Positions 6,465 to 6,656 of a stretch of DNA of 6,656 nucleotides are shown piece after piece. A program made the position numbers and the translations under genes. The notes under the pieces were generated by a model. The model worked only from the letters and a program-made list of their open reading frames with translations, was not told the DNA's origin and did no database searches. Every line of letters starts with the position of its first letter. Within the stretch, counting starts at the first letter, position 1. Origin of the DNA: Bizionia sp. GTDB taxonomy: Bacteria; Bacteroidota; Bacteroidia; Flavobacteriales; Flavobacteriaceae. The stretch spans positions 1 to 6,656 of the forward strand of contig JAGPVI010000128.1 of the NCBI GenBank assembly GCA_018067115.1, in the 5' to 3' direction.

Positions 6465-6472
6465 TATTTTTG
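6465..6472 (+). promoter_or_regulatory. -7 promoter box for the cysteine synthase family gene
   Basis: TATTTTTG followed by CGG is an exact TAnnTTTG match 51 bases before ATG 6524 and 12 bases after the ptrB stop. It suggests that the downstream gene has its own promoter with a leader of about 45 bases. No -33 TTG at standard spacing is seen; the nearest, at 6433-6435, is too far. Confidence 0.55.
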
Positions 6473-6480
6473 CGGGGTTT

Positions 6481-6510
6481 AAGTTACATTTAGCCAACTG
6501 AGAGTAACTT
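6481..6510 (+). repeat. Inverted repeat in the leader of the cysteine synthase family gene
   Basis: AAGTTAC (6481-6487) and GTAACTT (6504-6510) form a perfect 7-bp stem around a 16-base loop. It lies at or just after the predicted transcription start and ends 13 bases before the ATG. It could be an mRNA leader hairpin or an operator half-site pair. It has no T-run and so is not a terminator, and I recognise no known riboswitch in it. The role is unproven. Confidence 0.35.
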
Positions 6511-6523
6511 GTAAAAAATATTT

Positions 6524-6656
6524 ATGGACTACAACAAAAATGTTTATGATAGCGTGTTAGACCTCATAGGGAATACACCTTTAATTAAACTAAAAAATAT
6601 TACTTCCGATTTAAAAGGGAGCTTTTTAGCAAAAGTAGAAGCATTTAATCCTGGGC
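6524..6656 (+). CDS. PLP-dependent cysteine synthase / cystathionine beta-synthase family enzyme, N-terminal fragment
   Basis: Only the first 44 codons are in the window; the gene continues past the right edge. The sequence MDYNKNVYDSVLDLIG leads into the fold-type II PLP signature IGNTPLIKL (residues 15-23), then LAKVEAFNPG (35-44). In this family the latter continues GS-x-KDR, and that lysine forms the PLP Schiff base just beyond the edge. Members make cysteine from O-acetylserine and sulfide, or cystathionine from serine and homocysteine. The visible part cannot separate CysK, CysM and CBS types, so no symbol is given. The start is the first in-frame ATG after the promoter box; the leader GTAAAAAATATTT lacks an SD. 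It is on the same strand as ptrB, 71 bases downstream, and probably has its own promoter, though read-through from ptrB is possible because no terminator separates them. Confidence 0.88.
   Translation, partial: MDYNKNVYDSVLDLIGNTPLIKLKNITSDLKGSFLAKVEAFNPG

Noticed and set aside
6460..6501. Possible 13-codon leader peptide before the cysteine synthase family gene
   Set aside because: Its ATG lies upstream of and across the -7 box, so it would not be on the transcript from that promoter; it contains no cysteine or serine run that would suggest attenuation.
1..6656. Mobile element, CRISPR array, defence island or new gene cluster
   Set aside because: No terminal repeats, transposase or integrase motifs or spaced repeats are visible; every gene belongs to a common housekeeping or transport family.

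Overview
The window looks like an ordinary stretch of chromosome from a marine-type member of the Flavobacteriaceae (Bacteroidota). The reasons are AT-rich DNA, A-rich gene leaders without Shine-Dalgarno sequences, exact matches to the Bacteroidota -7 promoter box (TAnnTTTG) before several genes, and a large outer-membrane beta-barrel receptor with a carboxypeptidase-regulatory-like N-terminal domain. I see no phage, transposon, CRISPR array, tRNA or rRNA, and no new multi-gene system.

Layout. Positions 1-1106 (minus) hold the N-terminal part of a TonB-dependent outer-membrane receptor that runs off the left edge. Upstream of it on the same strand is a probable two-gene unit, prfB (release factor 2, 2717 to 1607) followed 28 bases later by an ArsC-family thioredoxin-fold reductase (1578 to 1237), closed by a strong hairpin terminator at 1198-1231. 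prfB is split by an in-frame TGA and needs a programmed +1 frameshift at CTT TGA C (2657-2651). The full product is 369 residues, 52 more than the uninterrupted reading frame suggests.

Divergent from prfB is a low-specificity L-threonine aldolase (2811-3830, plus). It converges on a YbaB/EbfC nucleoid-associated protein (4246 to 3920, minus), with one symmetrical terminator hairpin (3863-3890) between them. Divergent from ybaB is an oligopeptidase B-type S9 serine peptidase (4383-6452, plus). It is followed by the start of a PLP-dependent cysteine synthase / cystathionine beta-synthase family enzyme (6524 to the right edge), which has its own -7 box and a leader hairpin.

The genes are mostly housekeeping and do not form one pathway. 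The aldolase (threonine to glycine) and the cysteine synthase family enzyme are both PLP enzymes of the glycine/serine/cysteine area but are separated by unrelated genes. The most interesting sequence is the prfB recoding site: the slippery heptamer is canonical, but the upstream anti-SD-pairing element is reduced to AAGG and lies in the 3' arm of a perfect 6-bp hairpin.
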